Made by a program: the position numbers and the translations under genes
NCBI GenBank assembly: GCA_022824525.1
Contig: JAJDZT010000119.1
Coordinates: 22,557-86,556, forward strand
Length of the DNA stretch: 64,000 bases
Direction of reading: 5' to 3'
Source: Silicimonas sp.
GTDB lineage: Bacteria; Pseudomonadota; Alphaproteobacteria; Rhodobacterales; Rhodobacteraceae
Notes under the pieces: generated by a model
Told to the model about the DNA's origin: nothing
The model's input: the letters and a program-made list of their open reading frames with translations, nothing else
The model's database searches: none
Shown here: positions 18,705 to 28,107 of the stretch, piece after piece
Numbering within the stretch: position 1 is the first letter of the stretch
Layout: each line of letters starts with the position of its first letter

Positions 18705-19333
18705 GCATCGCCCGGGGCTTCGAACCCGATCTCCTTGTGACTGCCATCACAGAACGGTTTGTTCTTCGATGCACCGCACCGACAGAGAAACGCGCGCGCG
18801 CCACGATGAAGTCTGTGACCTGTGCCGGATGTTATCTCAAGTGCGCCTTTTGCTTCGATCGGACCATTCTCGTGCGGAATGATTTCAATGACTTCGTTTG
18901 GGTTATCGCCAGGGGCGTCCTTCCCGGAGGCGGCTGGTTCGCCGGTGGCTTTGAACTCGGCCTCGACATGACTGTAGTCGCAATACGGCATGTTCTTCGA
19001 CTTGCCGCACCGGCAGATCGTGGCCCGTGTCATGGCTTCGCCGTTAACGCTCAGGTTGCCGTGAAAAGCATTTGGGCCGTTCTCGAGCGTCGATACGCGG
19101 TTGATCCCCGGAGGAACCTCTTCAGCATCCGGCTTGGAAAACGCGAGCGCGCCGGACGGGCAAGTGCGGATCATCGCTGCAATTTCTTCTGCCGACGCAC
19201 CGTCGGGATCGACCCAGGGGCGTCGGCTTGGATCGAAGACTTGCGGCAGCTTCAGAAAACAGTTTCGCGCATGTATGCAGCGTTTCATGTCGAAGCTGAT
19301 GGAAACGTTGTGTCCTGTGTAAGTTTTTGGCAT
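18701..19333 (-). CDS. Divergent ferredoxin domain fused to two CDGSH iron-sulfur domains
   Basis: Three Fe–S modules lie in one 210-residue chain. Residues about 1–70 look like a divergent mono-cluster ferredoxin (Fer4_19): CIHARNC, then RTCPSGAL. A first CDGSH motif follows, ICRCGKSKNMPYCDYSH (about 106–122), and a second, LCRCGASKNKPFCDGSH near the C-terminus, both with the 3Cys-1His ligand set of mitoNEET-like [2Fe-2S] proteins. A likely role is electron transfer or cluster handling. The ATG at 19333 (MPKTYTGHNV) was chosen over an upstream in-frame start. It is coupled to the deacetylase-like gene downstream. Confidence 0.88.
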   Translation of the reverse strand: MPKTYTGHNVSISFDMKRCIHARNCFLKLPQVFDPSRRPWVDPDGASAEEIAAMIRTCPSGALAFSKPDAEEVPPGINRVSTLENGPNAFHGNLSVNGEAMTRATICRCGKSKNMPYCDYSHVEAEFKATGEPAASGKDAPGDNPNEVIEIIPHENGPIEAKGALEITSGTGHRLHRGARAFLCRCGASKNKPFCDGSHKEIGFEAPGDA

Positions 19334-19445
19334 CGAGCGCACCTCCACGATCAAACCCTAGCTGCACCGTGGAGAAATGAAACCCTTTCGGCAAAGTGGC
19401 CAGTCCGAGCAAGGGCGACGGAACGACAGCAGACAGCGGAATCCG

Positions 19446-20348
19446 TCAGGCGGTTAGTCCGTCAGGTTCTGCGAGACCATTGGCGCGGCAGCATGCCGTG
19501 ACCGTGTTTGCCAAGAGGCAAGCGATCGTCATCGGGCCAACACCACCGGGGACCGGGGTAATCGCCCCCGCCACGTCCGCACAGCTTTCGAAGTGGCAAT
19601 CACCGACGAGCCGGGTTTTCCCTTCGCCCTTTTCCGGGGCATCAATCCGATTGATGCCCACATCAATGACCGTGGCGCCGGGTTTGATCCAATCGCCGGG
19701 CACCATCTCGGGGCGTCCTACGGCGGCAACGACGATGTCGGCGCGCTTTACGACCTCGGGTAAGTCCTTGGTGCGGCTATGGGCGATCGTGACCGTGCAA
19801 CTATCTCCGAGCAAGAGCTGCGCCATCGGCTTGCCGACAATGTTCGAGCGCCCGACCACAACGGCGTCCAGGCCGGACAAGCTTCCATGGTGATCGCGGA
19901 GCATCATCAGGCAGCCGAGGGGGGTGCAGGGCACCATGCTTTTCTGCCCTGTGCCGAGGAGGCCGACATTCGAAATATGGAAGCCGTCGACGTCTTTGGC
20001 GGGGTCGATGGAGTTGATCACGAGGTCTTCATTGAGGTGATCGGGAAGTGGGAGTTGAACAAGGATTCCATGAACTTGCGGGTCAGCATTCAAATCGGCG
20101 ATCAGGCTCAGAAGCACCTCCTCGGAGGTGTCGGCCTCGAGTTTGTGCTCGATCGAGTTCATGCCGACTTCGACCGTTTGCTTGCCCTTGTTGCGCACAT
20201 AGACCTGGCTTGCTGGGTCTTCTCCGACGAGGACAACGGCAAGACCTGGCGTGATGCCGTGCGCTTCCTTCAGGCGGGCGACATGGGTGGCGACCTTCTC
20301 GCGGACAGTGGCAGAAAAAGCTTTTCCATCAATGATTTGGGCTGACAT
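19446..20348 (-). CDS. folD: Bifunctional methylenetetrahydrofolate dehydrogenase/cyclohydrolase
   Basis: FolD (300 residues) converts methylene-THF through methenyl-THF to 10-formyl-THF with NADP+. Family motifs are clear: [18 protein letters not shown] near residue 40 (catalytic Lys region), [14 protein letters not shown], and the NADP-binding [16 protein letters not shown] and DVGINR. GAGGGAGAG precedes ATG 20348. Any C1 flux from formyl groups, for example from the oxalate genes at 38–43 kb, would have to pass through this type of enzyme unless a separate mtdA/fch pair exists elsewhere. Confidence 0.97.
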   Translation of the reverse strand: MSAQIIDGKAFSATVREKVATHVARLKEAHGITPGLAVVLVGEDPASQVYVRNKGKQTVEVGMNSIEHKLEADTSEEVLLSLIADLNADPQVHGILVQLPLPDHLNEDLVINSIDPAKDVDGFHISNVGLLGTGQKSMVPCTPLGCLMMLRDHHGSLSGLDAVVVGRSNIVGKPMAQLLLGDSCTVTIAHSRTKDLPEVVKRADIVVAAVGRPEMVPGDWIKPGATVIDVGINRIDAPEKGEGKTRLVGDCHFESCADVAGAITPVPGGVGPMTIACLLANTVTACCRANGLAEPDGLTA

Positions 20349-20414
20349 GATCTCTCCCTCGTTTGAGGCACATATAGTGCGACGTGGGGCCGAGGTCGAC
20401 GCCAAAAACGACGC

Positions 20415-20867
20415 TCAAATGAGGAGGGACGCCGCGCCTTCATGTTTCAAAAGCGCGACCTTGGTTTCGATGCCCGTGCCGCCGGAAAAACCGCCAAGAT
20501 TGCCGGTGCCGAGAACGCGGTGGCAGGGGATGATGACAGGGATCGGATTGCCGCCGCAGGCCTGCCCAATGGCCTGGGCAGGAACACCAAGCGCTTTGGC
20601 GAGGTCTCCGTAAGTTCTTGTTTCCCCAAATGGAATTTCAAGCATGGCGGTGCAGACCTGTTTTTGCAGGTCCGAGCCATGGACTTTGAGGGGCAGGTCG
20701 AAGGTCTCTCGCGTCCCATCGAAATAAGCCGTGATCTGCTCTGCCGCGTCCTTCAGGAGCGGGGAGGTTTCGGATGGGCCGTCTTCCCAAGCGACACGGG
20801 TGATCGCGCTCGCATCTTCGGTCAATGTCAGGGATCCGACAGGGGTTTTCATGGTCAGGCGGGGCAT
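20415..20867 (-). CDS. ogt: Methylated-DNA–protein-cysteine methyltransferase
   Basis: The 150-residue Ogt/AdaB-type repair protein transfers alkyl groups from O6-alkylguanine to its own Cys. The suicide Cys sits in IPCHRV, preceded by the helix-turn-helix segment 'FGETRTYGDLAKALGVPAQAIGQACGGNPIP' in which the Arg finger is visible. The N-terminal domain is short and degenerate, as usual. The start is uncertain: MPRLTMKTPVG at 20867 fits the family, an in-frame start lies 24 nt upstream, and neither has a good ribosome site. Confidence 0.93.
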   Translation of the reverse strand: MPRLTMKTPVGSLTLTEDASAITRVAWEDGPSETSPLLKDAAEQITAYFDGTRETFDLPLKVHGSDLQKQVCTAMLEIPFGETRTYGDLAKALGVPAQAIGQACGGNPIPVIIPCHRVLGTGNLGGFSGGTGIETKVALLKHEGAASLLI

Positions 20868-21255
20868 GCGGCCAAAGTGGCGCGCAAACAAGGTTAATGC
20901 AACGGGCGAACGGTGGGGCGGTGCTGCAACGAGAGGGCCGTATTAACCGTGATTACTTCTGGAAACGGCCGAAATCGCGACATCGGTATCACGTCGGTGC
21001 GACGTCGGTATTGCGTCGGTGCTTTCTGCGCCGAATGCCCAAAATCGCATCCGGGCGGCAGCGCGCGGTAACGAAGGTTGCTGTGGTGTTAAGGTTTCAA
21101 ACACCTTTCTACTGCGGAGTTGAACGCCTCCCAACGAATAGAGTCTCTGCAGGATCGGCCGTGTTGCGCGGGGGATGTGCAAAAAAGCCATCAACCGATT
21201 TCTTTTGCATCCAACCCGCCTGTGACATCCCAAAAGCGCGGCCTAGTTCTGAAGC
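20868..21255. other. 388-nt gene-free stretch
   Basis: I see no convincing gene between ogt and the YdeI-like gene. Short open frames exist on both strands but lack ribosome sites and family features. The stretch contains a four-copy 11-base tandem repeat (listed separately) and several TTAA-containing patches (about 20893, 20943 and 21090). Confidence 0.5.
20980..21023. repeat. Four tandem 11-bp repeats (consensus RCRTCGGTRYN)
   Basis: The units are ACATCGGTATC, ACGTCGGTGCG, ACGTCGGTATT and GCGTCGGTGCT. They are contiguous at exactly 11-base spacing, with the core TCGGT in every copy. An 11-base period places the core on nearly the same face of the helix, which suggests a protein-binding array. 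It lies about 230 nt upstream of the YdeI-like gene and 110 nt upstream (divergent) of ogt. Confidence 0.75.
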
Positions 21256-21801
21256 ATGAAATGTCTTGAAATTACCTCGTCCGAACAGTTGTGGTCATGG
21301 CTCGCTGAAAACCATGCAACTCGGGACAGCATCCGCCTCGTCACCTGGAAGGCAGCCAACCCGGACAAGTACGTCGGACGCGAAGAGGTGCTTGACGCCT
21401 TAGTGGCCCACGGGTGGATTGATGGACGGCGATTTGTGGTGGACGACGATCGGACCGCTCAACTCATCTCACCTCGGAAGCAACAGGCTTGGTCGAAAAC
21501 CTACAAAGACCGCGCCGATCGGCTGAAACGTGAGAAGCGCATGCATTCATCTGGTGTCGCCTCGGTTGAAGCGGGTCGCGCCTCGGGGCTTTGGGACTTC
21601 TTCGATGACGTCGATGCGTTGGTGGTGCCGGACGATCTGGCTGCCGAGCTAGACCTCGGGAAATGGGAGGAGTTCGCTCCGTCTTACAGGCGAAACGTCT
21701 TGCGTTGGATCAAGCTCGCCAAAACACCCGAGACCCGATGCAAGCGGATAGCGTCCGCCGCAGCTGCCACGCGCGAACAAAGAAAGCTGCCGCAAATGTA
21801 G
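21256..21801 (+). CDS. YdeI/OmpD-associated family protein
   Basis: The 181-residue cytoplasmic protein has the YdeI pattern: 'LWSWLAENHATRDSIRLVTWKA' at the N-terminus, 'ALVAHGWIDGRRFVVDDDRTAQLISPRK', and the C-terminal helix 'YRRNVLRWIKLAKTPETRCKRI'. Family members are linked to stress or antimicrobial-peptide tolerance in enterobacteria, but no biochemical activity is known. Its upstream region holds a tandem-repeat array that may control it. The ATG lies just after an 'AGTTCTGAAGC' stretch, a weak ribosome site. Confidence 0.8.
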   Translation: MKCLEITSSEQLWSWLAENHATRDSIRLVTWKAANPDKYVGREEVLDALVAHGWIDGRRFVVDDDRTAQLISPRKQQAWSKTYKDRADRLKREKRMHSSGVASVEAGRASGLWDFFDDVDALVVPDDLAAELDLGKWEEFAPSYRRNVLRWIKLAKTPETRCKRIASAAAATREQRKLPQM

Positions 21802-21921
21802 CGTTACAACAACAGTCTGCTTTGCGGAAAAAGTGACCATTTTGGCCTTGTGCGAAACGGAGCTGTGCACATCACTTCAATTTCCATGATTTGACCAAGC
21901 TTGGTCGAGCCAAAGGGTGTG

Positions 21922-22089
21922 CTAACGCCCTTTCCTCCATTCTAAGTACACACCGATTGGGATTAAGATCATGCCGATTATTCCAGGCAAAAACAGGCGG
22001 TTGTCGGACATATCGTCAAACTCGAAGACATAAAAATACAGTCCAATGATCCAAATTATTCCGGGCACAACGTACTTGGACTTTCTCAT
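21922..22089 (-). CDS. Small two-helix membrane protein
   Basis: From ATG 22089 the product is 55 residues (MRKSKYVVPGIIWIIGLYFY...), with two hydrophobic segments (about 8–22 and 33–48), an acidic loop EFDDMSDN between them and a basic tail EWRKGR. A longer in-frame reading runs back into ileS sequence and is unlikely. AAGAG lies about 6 nt before the start. I do not recognise the family. The alternating helix–acidic loop–helix pattern with positive ends supports a genuine small protein, but this is inference. Confidence 0.5.
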   Translation of the reverse strand: MRKSKYVVPGIIWIIGLYFYVFEFDDMSDNRLFLPGIIGMILIPIGVYLEWRKGR

Positions 22090-22214
22090 TCGATCACTCT
22101 TTTGAACGCTGCCAATCCGCACTTTGCCGGTGTATCTAACGCTTGGCAATATTGTAGGATTTGGCTCAAAGCGGACGTCTGAGCGCGGAGCTAAAACACT
22201 CGCACAAATGCACC

Positions 22215-22249
22215 AAAACAGTGCCAGCCGCGGTGGCAGACTGGCACTG
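22215..22249 (-). terminator. Rho-independent terminator downstream of ileS
   Basis: CAGTGCCAG (22219–22227) and CTGGCACTG (22241–22249) form a 9-bp stem with a 13-nt loop. On the minus strand the stem is followed directly by TTTTGG. It lies 7 nt past the ileS stop. Confidence 0.8.
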
Positions 22250-22256
22250 TAGATTG

Positions 22257-25214
22257 TCAGCCCAACGCGTCGTTGCATCTTCCGCAGACGCCGGGATGGG
22301 CATGAAGGCCGACGTCGGGCAGGAGCTTCCAGCAGCGCTGGCACTTCTCGCCGCTCGCTTTTTCGAAGACCACGCCGATGCCGTCGGTCTCGGGCATGCG
22401 GAAGGCTTCGGCTGGGGCAGGGTCGGCGGTGACGGTGACGTCGGAGGTGATGCAGATATCTGCGAAGTCGACCGTCTTAAGCGTCTCGATCACGGACGCG
22501 TCTTCGACATGCACCACCGGGGCGGCTTCAAGCGATGCACCGATGACCTTGTCGCGGCGCTGCACTTCGAGGGCGGCGGTGACGACGCGGCGGGTGCGGC
22601 GGATGCCGTCCCATTTTGCTGCCAGTGCGTCGTCGCGCCATGAGGCCGGGGTTTCCGGGATGTCCTGAAGGTGGACGGAACTACCCTCGCCATCGAAGCG
22701 GGAAAGCCAGACGTCTTCCATCGTAAAGACCAGCACCGGCGCGAGCCATGTGGTGAGGCGGTGGAACAGGATGTCGAGCACGGTTCGGGTGGCGTTCCGG
22801 CGTTCGGACGGGCCGTCGCAGTAGAGCGCGTCTTTCCGGATGTCGAAGTAGAAGGACGACAGGTCGACCGTGGCGAATTCGAAGATCGCGCGGAAGACGC
22901 CCTGGAAGTCGTAGGCGTCGTAGCCCTTGCGGACCTTTTCATCCAGTTCGGAGAGGCGGTGGAGGACCCAGCGTTCAAGTTCGGGCATGTCGGCCGGTTC
23001 GACGCGTTCCGCGTCGGTGAAACCGTTCAGATTGCCGAGGATGAAGCGGAGGGTATTGCGCAGGCGACGGTAGCTGTCGGCGACGCCCTTCAGGATTTCC
23101 GGTCCGATCCGGTGGTCGTGGGTGTAGTCGACCTGCGCGACCCAGAGGCGGAGGATATCCGCGCCGTATTGCTTGACGACTTCGTCCGGCACGATGGTGT
23201 TGCCGAGCGACTTCGACATCTTCTCGCCCTTCTCGTCGAGCGTGAAGCCGTGGGTCAGCACGCCGCGATAGGGCGCACGGCCGTTGGTGCCGCAGGATTG
23301 GAGGAGCGAGGAGTGGAACCATCCGCGGTGCTGGTCGGTGCCTTCGAGGTAGAGGTCGGCGATGCCGTCTTCGGAGCCGTCTTCGCGGTCGCGGAGGACG
23401 AAGGCGTGGGTGGAGCCTGAATCGAACCAGACGTCGAGGATGTCGAAGACCTGCTCGTAGTCGTCGTGCGGCACCTCGTTGCCGAGGAAGCGTTCCTTGG
23501 CGCCGGGTTGATACCAGGCGTCGGCGCCTTCGGTTTCGAAGGCTTCGAGGATGCGGGCGTTGACGGCCTCGTTGCGGAGCAGGAAGTCTTCGTCGGTGGG
23601 GAGCGCGCCCTTTTTGACGAAGCAGGTGAGCGGCACGCCCCAGGCGCGTTGACGGGAAAGGACCCAGTCGGGGCGGTTCTCCATCATGCTGTAGAGGCGG
23701 TTGCGGCCTGACTTGGGCGTCCACTGGACGTTGTCGATTTCGGTCAGGGCGCGTTCGCGGATGGTTTTGCCGTGCGTGTCCTGCCCGTCGCCGACTTCGC
23801 GGTCGATGGCGGCGAACCATTGGGGGGTGTTGCGGTAGATGACGGGGGCTTTGGAGCGCCAGCTGTGCGGATAGCTGTGCTTGATCTTGCCGCGGGCGAG
23901 GAGGCCGCCGACTTCGACCAGCTTGTCGATAACTGCCTTGTTGGCGTCGCCTTCGCCGCCTTTGCGGCTGAGGATGTATTTGCCGCCGAAGAAGGGGAGG
24001 CTTTCGCGGAAACTGCCGTCATCCATCACGTTGTAGGTGATGACCTGATCGAGCATGCCGAGGTCGCGGTAGAGCTCGTATTCCTCCATCCCGTGGGAGG
24101 GGGCGCAGTGGACGAAGCCGGTGCCTTCCTCGTCGGTGACGAAGTCGGCGGCGCGGAAGTCGCGGATGTCGTCCCACTCGCCATTGGAGCCTTCGGCACC
24201 GGAAAGCGGGTGTTTCAGCTTCAGACCGGATAGTTCGTCTGTCGGTACGTCTCGCAGTCTGGAGAACATACCGTCTTCCAGACGAGCACGCGCCATGACG
24301 TCATTCGCGAGTTTGTCGGCCAAAACAAAACGATCGCCTTTGGTGGCCCAGCACTCTTCCGGCGTGTCGGACACTTCGAAGAGGCCATATGAAATGTCTC
24401 CACCAAACACGACCGCCTTGTTTGAAGGGATCGTCCAAGGTGTGGTCGTCCAGATGACAACGTGAGCACCGGCAAGATCGCCAAGTGCCGAAACCTTGCC
24501 TTCCCCGTCTGTGCCGTCGACGCCTGTAGCATCGGTCTGGTCAGCGACCCTGAACTTCACCCATACGGTAAAGCTCTCCTTGTCGTGGTACTCGACTTCG
24601 GCCTCGGCGAGGGCGGTCTGCTCGATGGGCGACCACATGACGGGTTTCGAACCCTGATAGAGCGTCCCGTTCATCAGGAATTTCTGGAATTCCTCGGCAA
24701 TCACGCGTTCGGCGTGGAAGTCCATCGTGAGATACGGCTTGTCCCAGGTGCCGGTGACGCCGAGGCGCTTGAATTCCTCGCGCTGGATGTCGATCCAGCC
24801 ATCTGCGAAGGCACGGCATTCCTGCCGGAACTCGACGATGTCGACGTCGTCCTTGTTCTTGCCCTTCTTGCGGTACTGCTCCTCGATCTTCCATTCGATG
24901 GGCAGACCGTGGCAGTCCCAGCCGGGGATGTAACGTGCGTCGCGGCCCATCATCTGTTGGGAGCGGACGACCATGTCCTTCAGGATCTTGTTCAGACCGT
25001 GGCCGATATGGAGGTGGCCGTTGGCGTAGGGCGGTCCATCGTGGAGCGTGAAGGGTTTGCGCCCTTCGGCCTTCTCGCGGAGCTTTTCGTAGACGCCGAT
25101 CTGCGCCCAGCGGTCGAGCCAGCCGGGTTCGCGGTTGGGAAGCCCGGCGCGCATCGGGAAGTCGGTTTCAGGCAGGTTCAGCGTGTCTTTGTAGTCAGGC
25201 GTGTCGGCACACAT
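22257..25214 (-). CDS. ileS: Isoleucyl-tRNA synthetase
   Basis: This is a class Ia synthetase of 985 residues. The signature HIGH motif is [13 protein letters not shown] (about residue 68) and KMSKS is [10 protein letters not shown]. The CP1 editing domain lies between them ([15 protein letters not shown]), and a C-terminal zinc-binding segment [12 protein letters not shown]...CGRCNDAL is typical of bacterial IleRS. AAGGACACG precedes ATG 25214. Positions about 24230–24540, inside the editing domain, look slightly AT-richer than the flanking parts by eye. This is probably ordinary domain-to-domain variation. Confidence 0.98.
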   Translation of the reverse strand: MCADTPDYKDTLNLPETDFPMRAGLPNREPGWLDRWAQIGVYEKLREKAEGRKPFTLHDGPPYANGHLHIGHGLNKILKDMVVRSQQMMGRDARYIPGWDCHGLPIEWKIEEQYRKKGKNKDDVDIVEFRQECRAFADGWIDIQREEFKRLGVTGTWDKPYLTMDFHAERVIAEEFQKFLMNGTLYQGSKPVMWSPIEQTALAEAEVEYHDKESFTVWVKFRVADQTDATGVDGTDGEGKVSALGDLAGAHVVIWTTTPWTIPSNKAVVFGGDISYGLFEVSDTPEECWATKGDRFVLADKLANDVMARARLEDGMFSRLRDVPTDELSGLKLKHPLSGAEGSNGEWDDIRDFRAADFVTDEEGTGFVHCAPSHGMEEYELYRDLGMLDQVITYNVMDDGSFRESLPFFGGKYILSRKGGEGDANKAVIDKLVEVGGLLARGKIKHSYPHSWRSKAPVIYRNTPQWFAAIDREVGDGQDTHGKTIRERALTEIDNVQWTPKSGRNRLYSMMENRPDWVLSRQRAWGVPLTCFVKKGALPTDEDFLLRNEAVNARILEAFETEGADAWYQPGAKERFLGNEVPHDDYEQVFDILDVWFDSGSTHAFVLRDREDGSEDGIADLYLEGTDQHRGWFHSSLLQSCGTNGRAPYRGVLTHGFTLDEKGEKMSKSLGNTIVPDEVVKQYGADILRLWVAQVDYTHDHRIGPEILKGVADSYRRLRNTLRFILGNLNGFTDAERVEPADMPELERWVLHRLSELDEKVRKGYDAYDFQGVFRAIFEFATVDLSSFYFDIRKDALYCDGPSERRNATRTVLDILFHRLTTWLAPVLVFTMEDVWLSRFDGEGSSVHLQDIPETPASWRDDALAAKWDGIRRTRRVVTAALEVQRRDKVIGASLEAAPVVHVEDASVIETLKTVDFADICITSDVTVTADPAPAEAFRMPETDGIGVVFEKASGEKCQRCWKLLPDVGLHAHPGVCGRCNDALG

Positions 25215-25382
25215 TGTTTACGTGTCCTTCAAAGTCGGAATGTCGGTTTGGGGCGGCGGAGGGGTCTCAACGCCATGGTCCCGGTCGCTCATGGGTCAGA
25301 GCGCCGGGCCTGTAATTCGGATGATCACGCGTATGAGTGTCATGGCGCGCGTTATAGGCAAGGGCTTGAAGGCCCACAAGAC

Positions 25383-26090
25383 TCAAGCGAACAGTGTTCC
25401 CACATAGTAGGCGATGGCTGCAGCTACGCCGCCAATGGCAAGTGTTTCGAAGCCCGACCGCCACCAGGGCGCAAGTGACCAGCGGGATTTCAGTGCACCG
25501 ACGCCGAAGAAGGTCAGACCGGTCATGGCGATGGACCATTGGAATGCGTTGGGTGCGCTGACAAGCCATGGCAGCAGCGGGACCATGCCGGCTGCGAGGA
25601 ATGCAAGAAACGTGGCCTGCGCCGCGCGCATCGGGTGCGGATCGACGGGGGAGAGCCCGTACTCCTCGACGAGCATCATGTCGATCCACGTCGTGCGGTT
25701 TCGCGCGATGGCGTTGACGGCGGCGTCAAGCGTTTCGCCTTCGAGGCCTTTCTGAGACAGGATTTCGCGAAGCTCGGCCTTCTCGCCTTCCGGCGCAAGT
25801 GTGACATGGCGTTCTTCCACGGCGCGCAATCGCTTGGCGTCATCCAGTTCAGCCTTTGTCCCGGAGTAGTTTCCGGCGGCCATGGAAAACCCGTCGGCAA
25901 GGACATTGGCGATGCCAAGTGCGATGATCACCTTGGTCGAAAGTTCGGCACCAACGACGCCCGCGACGATGGCAAAGGTGGTCACCGCGCCGTCAATCGC
26001 CCCGTAGATTACGTCCCTCAGATGCGACGGCTTGTTGTTCTCACTGATCCGACGTGCGATTTCTTCTGGCTCGTGTCCGTGTTCCAGCAT
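25383..26090 (-). CDS. VIT1/CCC1 family transporter-like membrane protein
   Basis: The 235-residue protein resembles the VIT1/CCC1 iron/manganese transporter family: SHLRDVIYGAIDGAVTTFAIVAGVVGA (first helix with the conserved D-G-x-V), ALGIANVLADGFSMAAGNY (second helix with its Asp-Gly-x-x-Met-Ala metal site), a cytosolic acidic helix with metal-binding Glu residues (EERHVTLAPEGEKAELREIL), and three further helices. It should move Fe2+/Mn2+ across the inner membrane. ATG 26090 follows AAGGAGAG at good spacing and was preferred to GTG 26096. Confidence 0.87.
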   Translation of the reverse strand: MLEHGHEPEEIARRISENNKPSHLRDVIYGAIDGAVTTFAIVAGVVGAELSTKVIIALGIANVLADGFSMAAGNYSGTKAELDDAKRLRAVEERHVTLAPEGEKAELREILSQKGLEGETLDAAVNAIARNRTTWIDMMLVEEYGLSPVDPHPMRAAQATFLAFLAAGMVPLLPWLVSAPNAFQWSIAMTGLTFFGVGALKSRWSLAPWWRSGFETLAIGGVAAAIAYYVGTLFA

Positions 26091-26163
26091 GCGCACTCTC
26101 CTTTTCGGAGAACGCTACCCTTCCGGACGGAAAAGGAAAATGATCTGGAGCAAGAGGACGGCG

Positions 26164-26433
26164 CTACTCGGTCGCGTCGAAGAACCGACTGATCATGGCA
26201 GTCATCGCAACGGCGATGAAAGCGATTTGAACCAGGATCCAGCCGAGATGAACGTTGCCGAAATTCGACGCTAGCAAAAGCGCGGCGGCGACGGTGTTAC
26301 CGGCGAAAAATGCCAAACCGTCGCCACCAATCTTGCGCGAATTCAAGAGGATATGGACACCGATAAAAATCAGAACCCCAACACATCCGATCGCATGACT
26401 GGGCGAAAGGACCAGATACTCGTCAAACACCAC
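26164..26433 (-). CDS. CBU_0592-like small membrane protein
   Basis: This 89-residue protein has three hydrophobic segments (about 13–30, 40–57 and 64–83). The pattern 'GCVGVLIFIGVHILLNSRKIGGDGLAFFAGNTVAAALLL' resembles the CBU_0592 family of unknown function. It appears to start at GTG 26433, with AGGGG 9 nt upstream; a second GTG follows directly. It lies 73 nt upstream of the VIT1/CCC1-like gene on the same strand and may share its transcript. Confidence 0.6.
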   Translation of the reverse strand: MVFDEYLVLSPSHAIGCVGVLIFIGVHILLNSRKIGGDGLAFFAGNTVAAALLLASNFGNVHLGWILVQIAFIAVAMTAMISRFFDATE

Positions 26434-26752
26434 CGGCGACTACCCCTTTTGAAATGACGGCCCGCCCTTCAATGACAGCGGCGGGCCCGCCTTGTTACAC
26501 ACTCCCCCGGGAAGAAACGAGGTAGGCTTATCGTGCGATGATGGTCTCTGTTGTGCGAGTCGGCATTGCGCGTTTTCACGGTACATTCGCGTTTTCTCGC
26601 AAAAAGACCGGAATTGCGTCGGATCGCGGCGCCTGCACCCCCAAGTCACGCACAATGTCGGTGGGTTGAGTGCCGACACTGCGTCTGGCTGAGAATTCTA
26701 TTTTGTTTCGCGGGGCGATGTGTCAACTTTGGTGGACATACGGAGGCCGCTC
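26434..26752. other. 319-nt intergenic region upstream of hemF
   Basis: No gene is supported here. An inverted repeat GGCCCGCC (26459–26466) / GGCGGGCC (26480–26487) is present near the left end. The rest should hold the divergent promoters of hemF and the small membrane gene. I saw no clear FNR-type dyad (TTGAT-N4-ATCAA). Confidence 0.4.
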
Positions 26753-27643
26753 ATGACGGAACAGTTCGACGACCGGAAATTACGGGCCAGTACCTGGTTT
26801 CGAAGCTTGCGCGACGAAATTGTCGCGGCGTTCGAGGCGCTTGAGGATAAACAAACCACTGTTCCGACCGGCGATCTTCCCGCCGGACGCTTCGAGGTTT
26901 CCGACACCAAGCGCACGGCGGAAGACGGGACTGATGCCGGTGGTGGCCTGATGAGCGTGATGCGGGGTGGCCGGGTGTTCGAGAAGGTCGGTGTCAATGT
27001 GTCGACCGTTTACGGCACGCTCGGCGAACGCGCGCAAAAGGCGATGGCGGCGCGGGGCGTGCCCGGTATGGCCGAGGATCCGCGGTTCTGGGCCAGCGGG
27101 ATCAGCCTTGTCGCTCACATGCAGAACCCACATGTTCCGGCCGTTCATATGAACACGCGGATGTTCTGGACCCCGCATGCCTGGTGGTTCGGCGGCGGCT
27201 CTGATCTGAACCCATGCATCGAATATGACGAGGACACGAGTGATTTCCACGGCGTACAGAAAGCCCATTGCGACCTTCACGGTGAGGATATCTATCCGAA
27301 GCTGAAGGCGTGGGCTGACGAGTACTTTTTCGTGCCGCATCGCGGTCGCGCTCGTGGTGTCGGAGGCATATTCTACGATGACCGAAATACTGGCGATTGG
27401 GAGGCGGATTTCGCCTTCACGCAGGATGTGGGCCGTGCGTTCCTAAAGGCATATGTGCCGCTGGTCGAACGGCGCAGGGAAACTGCGTGGTCCGAGGCGG
27501 ACAAGGATACTCAACTTATCCACAGGGGACTCTACGCGGAGTATAACCTTGTCTACGATCGTGGAACGAAATTTGGTCTCGAGACGGGTCATGACGCCAA
27601 TGCGGTTCTGATGAGCCTGCCGCCACTGGCAAAGTGGGTCTGA
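26753..27643 (+). CDS. hemF: Oxygen-dependent coproporphyrinogen III oxidase
   Basis: HemF (296 residues) oxidatively decarboxylates two propionates of coproporphyrinogen III to vinyls, in the cytosol, using O2. Family markers are strong: GGGLMSVMRGGRVFEKVGVN, the ISLVAHMQNPHVPAVHMNTR stretch with catalytic His residues, WWFGGGSDLNPCI, and near the C-terminus YAEYNLVYDRGTKFGLETG. GGAGGCCGCTC precedes ATG 26753. The length matches bacterial HemF, and no anaerobic hemN is adjacent. Confidence 0.97.
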   Translation: MTEQFDDRKLRASTWFRSLRDEIVAAFEALEDKQTTVPTGDLPAGRFEVSDTKRTAEDGTDAGGGLMSVMRGGRVFEKVGVNVSTVYGTLGERAQKAMAARGVPGMAEDPRFWASGISLVAHMQNPHVPAVHMNTRMFWTPHAWWFGGGSDLNPCIEYDEDTSDFHGVQKAHCDLHGEDIYPKLKAWADEYFFVPHRGRARGVGGIFYDDRNTGDWEADFAFTQDVGRAFLKAYVPLVERRRETAWSEADKDTQLIHRGLYAEYNLVYDRGTKFGLETGHDANAVLMSLPPLAKWV

Positions 27644-27645
27644 CG

Positions 27646-27948
27646 TCAGCCCACCGCGAAGGCGAAAATCACGCCGAAGATCACTAGGCCCAAGAGCCAA
27701 GGGACGGCCCAGTCCAGTCGGCTGCCTGACGGATTTTCGGCGACATCCTGTGCCGGTGGTTTCAGTGTTGGAAAGCTCCGGCTCAAAGGCATGGAAACGG
27801 TTTTCTGAGTACGTCTGTCGACGTTTGCGGGCGCAGGTGTTTCAAGGATTTGCTCACGTTTTCTGCGCGCATCTTCAAGACGCTCGTATAAATTTCCGAC
27901 ATTCCGTTCCGTCCGGACTTCCTCCGGAATATTCTTGTTTAACCCCAC
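27646..27948 (-). CDS. Hypothetical protein with single C-terminal membrane anchor
   Basis: The 100-residue product starts at GTG 27948 (VGLNKNIPEEVRTERNVGNL), with GGAG a few bases upstream. It has a charged helical N-terminal half (LYERLEDARRKREQILE), a proline-rich middle, and a C-terminal hydrophobic anchor (WAVPWLLGLVIFGVIFAFAVG). This is a tail-anchored cytoplasmic protein by appearance. Its stop lies 2 nt from the hemF stop (convergent). I do not recognise the family. Confidence 0.55.
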   Translation of the reverse strand: MGLNKNIPEEVRTERNVGNLYERLEDARRKREQILETPAPANVDRRTQKTVSMPLSRSFPTLKPPAQDVAENPSGSRLDWAVPWLLGLVIFGVIFAFAVG

Positions 27949-28107
27949 TGCTCCAAACCTGACGTTACCGAAACTAAAGCATCATTAGGTTAGCAGGTTT
28001 TCGCTTAAAAACTACATTTTCCGAGAAGCGGCCCTAGCCCTCGGGAATGATATGAGAAATCCATTTGATCCACAGGACTGTCCCCAGAATCGCGGGGCCA
28101 AGCTGCG

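Noticed and set aside
20943..21233. 96-residue open frame on the minus strand in the ogt–YdeI gap
   Set aside because: It lacks a ribosome site, family features and hydrophobic pattern, and it crosses the tandem repeat.
22975..23820. Arg/Pro/His-rich 281-codon frame overlapping ileS
   Set aside because: Composition is typical of an out-of-frame reading through GC-rich codons; ileS is intact in the other frame.
24230..24540. Slight AT-richer stretch inside ileS suggesting a recombination patch
   Set aside because: It coincides with part of the editing domain, the reading frame is intact, and the difference is small when counted by eye on a few lines.
26440..26679. 79-codon minus-strand frame upstream of hemF
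   Set aside because: No ribosome site or recognisable features; the region fits a promoter spacer.
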